Shown piece by piece: positions 63,971 through 64,000 of a DNA stretch of 64,000 nucleotides. The first letter of the stretch is position 1. Every line of letters starts with the position of its first letter. The notes beneath the pieces were generated by a model that had not been told where the DNA came from, ran no database searches, and saw nothing but the letters and a program-made list of their open reading frames with translations. This DNA is from Oscillospiraceae bacterium (lineage in GTDB: Bacteria > Bacillota > Clostridia > Oscillospirales > Acutalibacteraceae): positions 62,001 to 126,000 of the forward strand of contig SVOB01000001.1 of NCBI GenBank assembly GCA_015066565.1, in the 5' to 3' direction. Made by a program: the position numbers and the translations under genes.

Positions 63971-64000
63971 AATTCTGAATTCTCCTTAATGAATTTATGA

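Overview
The window is a gene-dense stretch of a low-to-medium GC Gram-positive chromosome. It most resembles a class Clostridia, Oscillospiraceae/Ruminococcus-type gut or rumen anaerobe. The signs are a clostridial IspH-ribosomal protein S1 fusion, a GerW (YtfJ) sporulation protein, a PdaA-like muramic-acid deacetylase, CdaA/CdaR, RemA, ScpA/ScpB, a PASTA kinase with its phosphatase, GTP-type PEP carboxykinase and arabinose/galactoside utilisation genes. tRNA genes lack an encoded CCA. Almost all genes lie on the + strand, with frequent stop/start overlaps and many GTG or TTG starts. No phage, transposase, CRISPR array or defence island was seen.

Layout. 1-3215: the 3' end of typA, a hotdog thioesterase, and a DUF3343/cysteine desulfurase pair. 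3201-25165: a consensus promoter starts cdaA-cdaR, followed by an almost gap-free run (yqhQ-like, prmC, site-2 protease, scpAB, ytfI-like, gerW, dacF-like, rluB, yicC, remA, gmk, rpoZ, priA, def, fmt, yugP-like, rsmB, rlmN, PP2C phosphatase, PASTA kinase, rsgA) that ends at a strong terminator. It covers c-di-AMP synthesis, chromosome segregation, sporulation, cell-wall control, formyl-Met metabolism and ribosome maturation. 25304-28994: a YdjI/YdjG/YdjH-like SPFH, zinc-ribbon and TPM module without PspA, plus one unknown. 29039-34585: dusB on the - strand, then divergently polA-rimI-gtrA-tsaD.

34648-44156: pckA with its own promoter and terminator, a divergent MreB-like gene, hflX, and an arabinose cassette (kinase, araD, araA, GPH symporter). 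44169-44533: tRNA-Arg, tRNA-His and tRNA-Gln behind a perfect promoter. 44568-49303: a DUF1836 regulator/SPFH/zinc-ribbon operon, a membrane protein, a HAD phosphatase, a broken tRNA-Leu copy followed by a structured 135-nt element and an intact tRNA-Leu, a 61-residue protein and a PdaA-like lipoprotein. 49307-57367: ackA and tmcAL diverging from one short intergenic region, a flavoprotein, a methyltransferase, and cmk-plsC-ispH/rpsA. 57389-64000: an anchored GH27 alpha-galactosidase with a nested domain, a small membrane protein, ligA, a small acidic protein, and rluD-like and M29 aminopeptidase genes on the - strand.

Most of this is ordinary core genome, and I do not see a clear new multi-gene system. 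The best leads are the tRNA-Leu fragment with its structured element (47815-48059), a likely internal start that would release free ribosomal protein S1 from the IspH fusion (56003), two related hairpins that bury a ribosome binding site directly before a start codon (10496 and 61535), and the PspA-less Ydj module.
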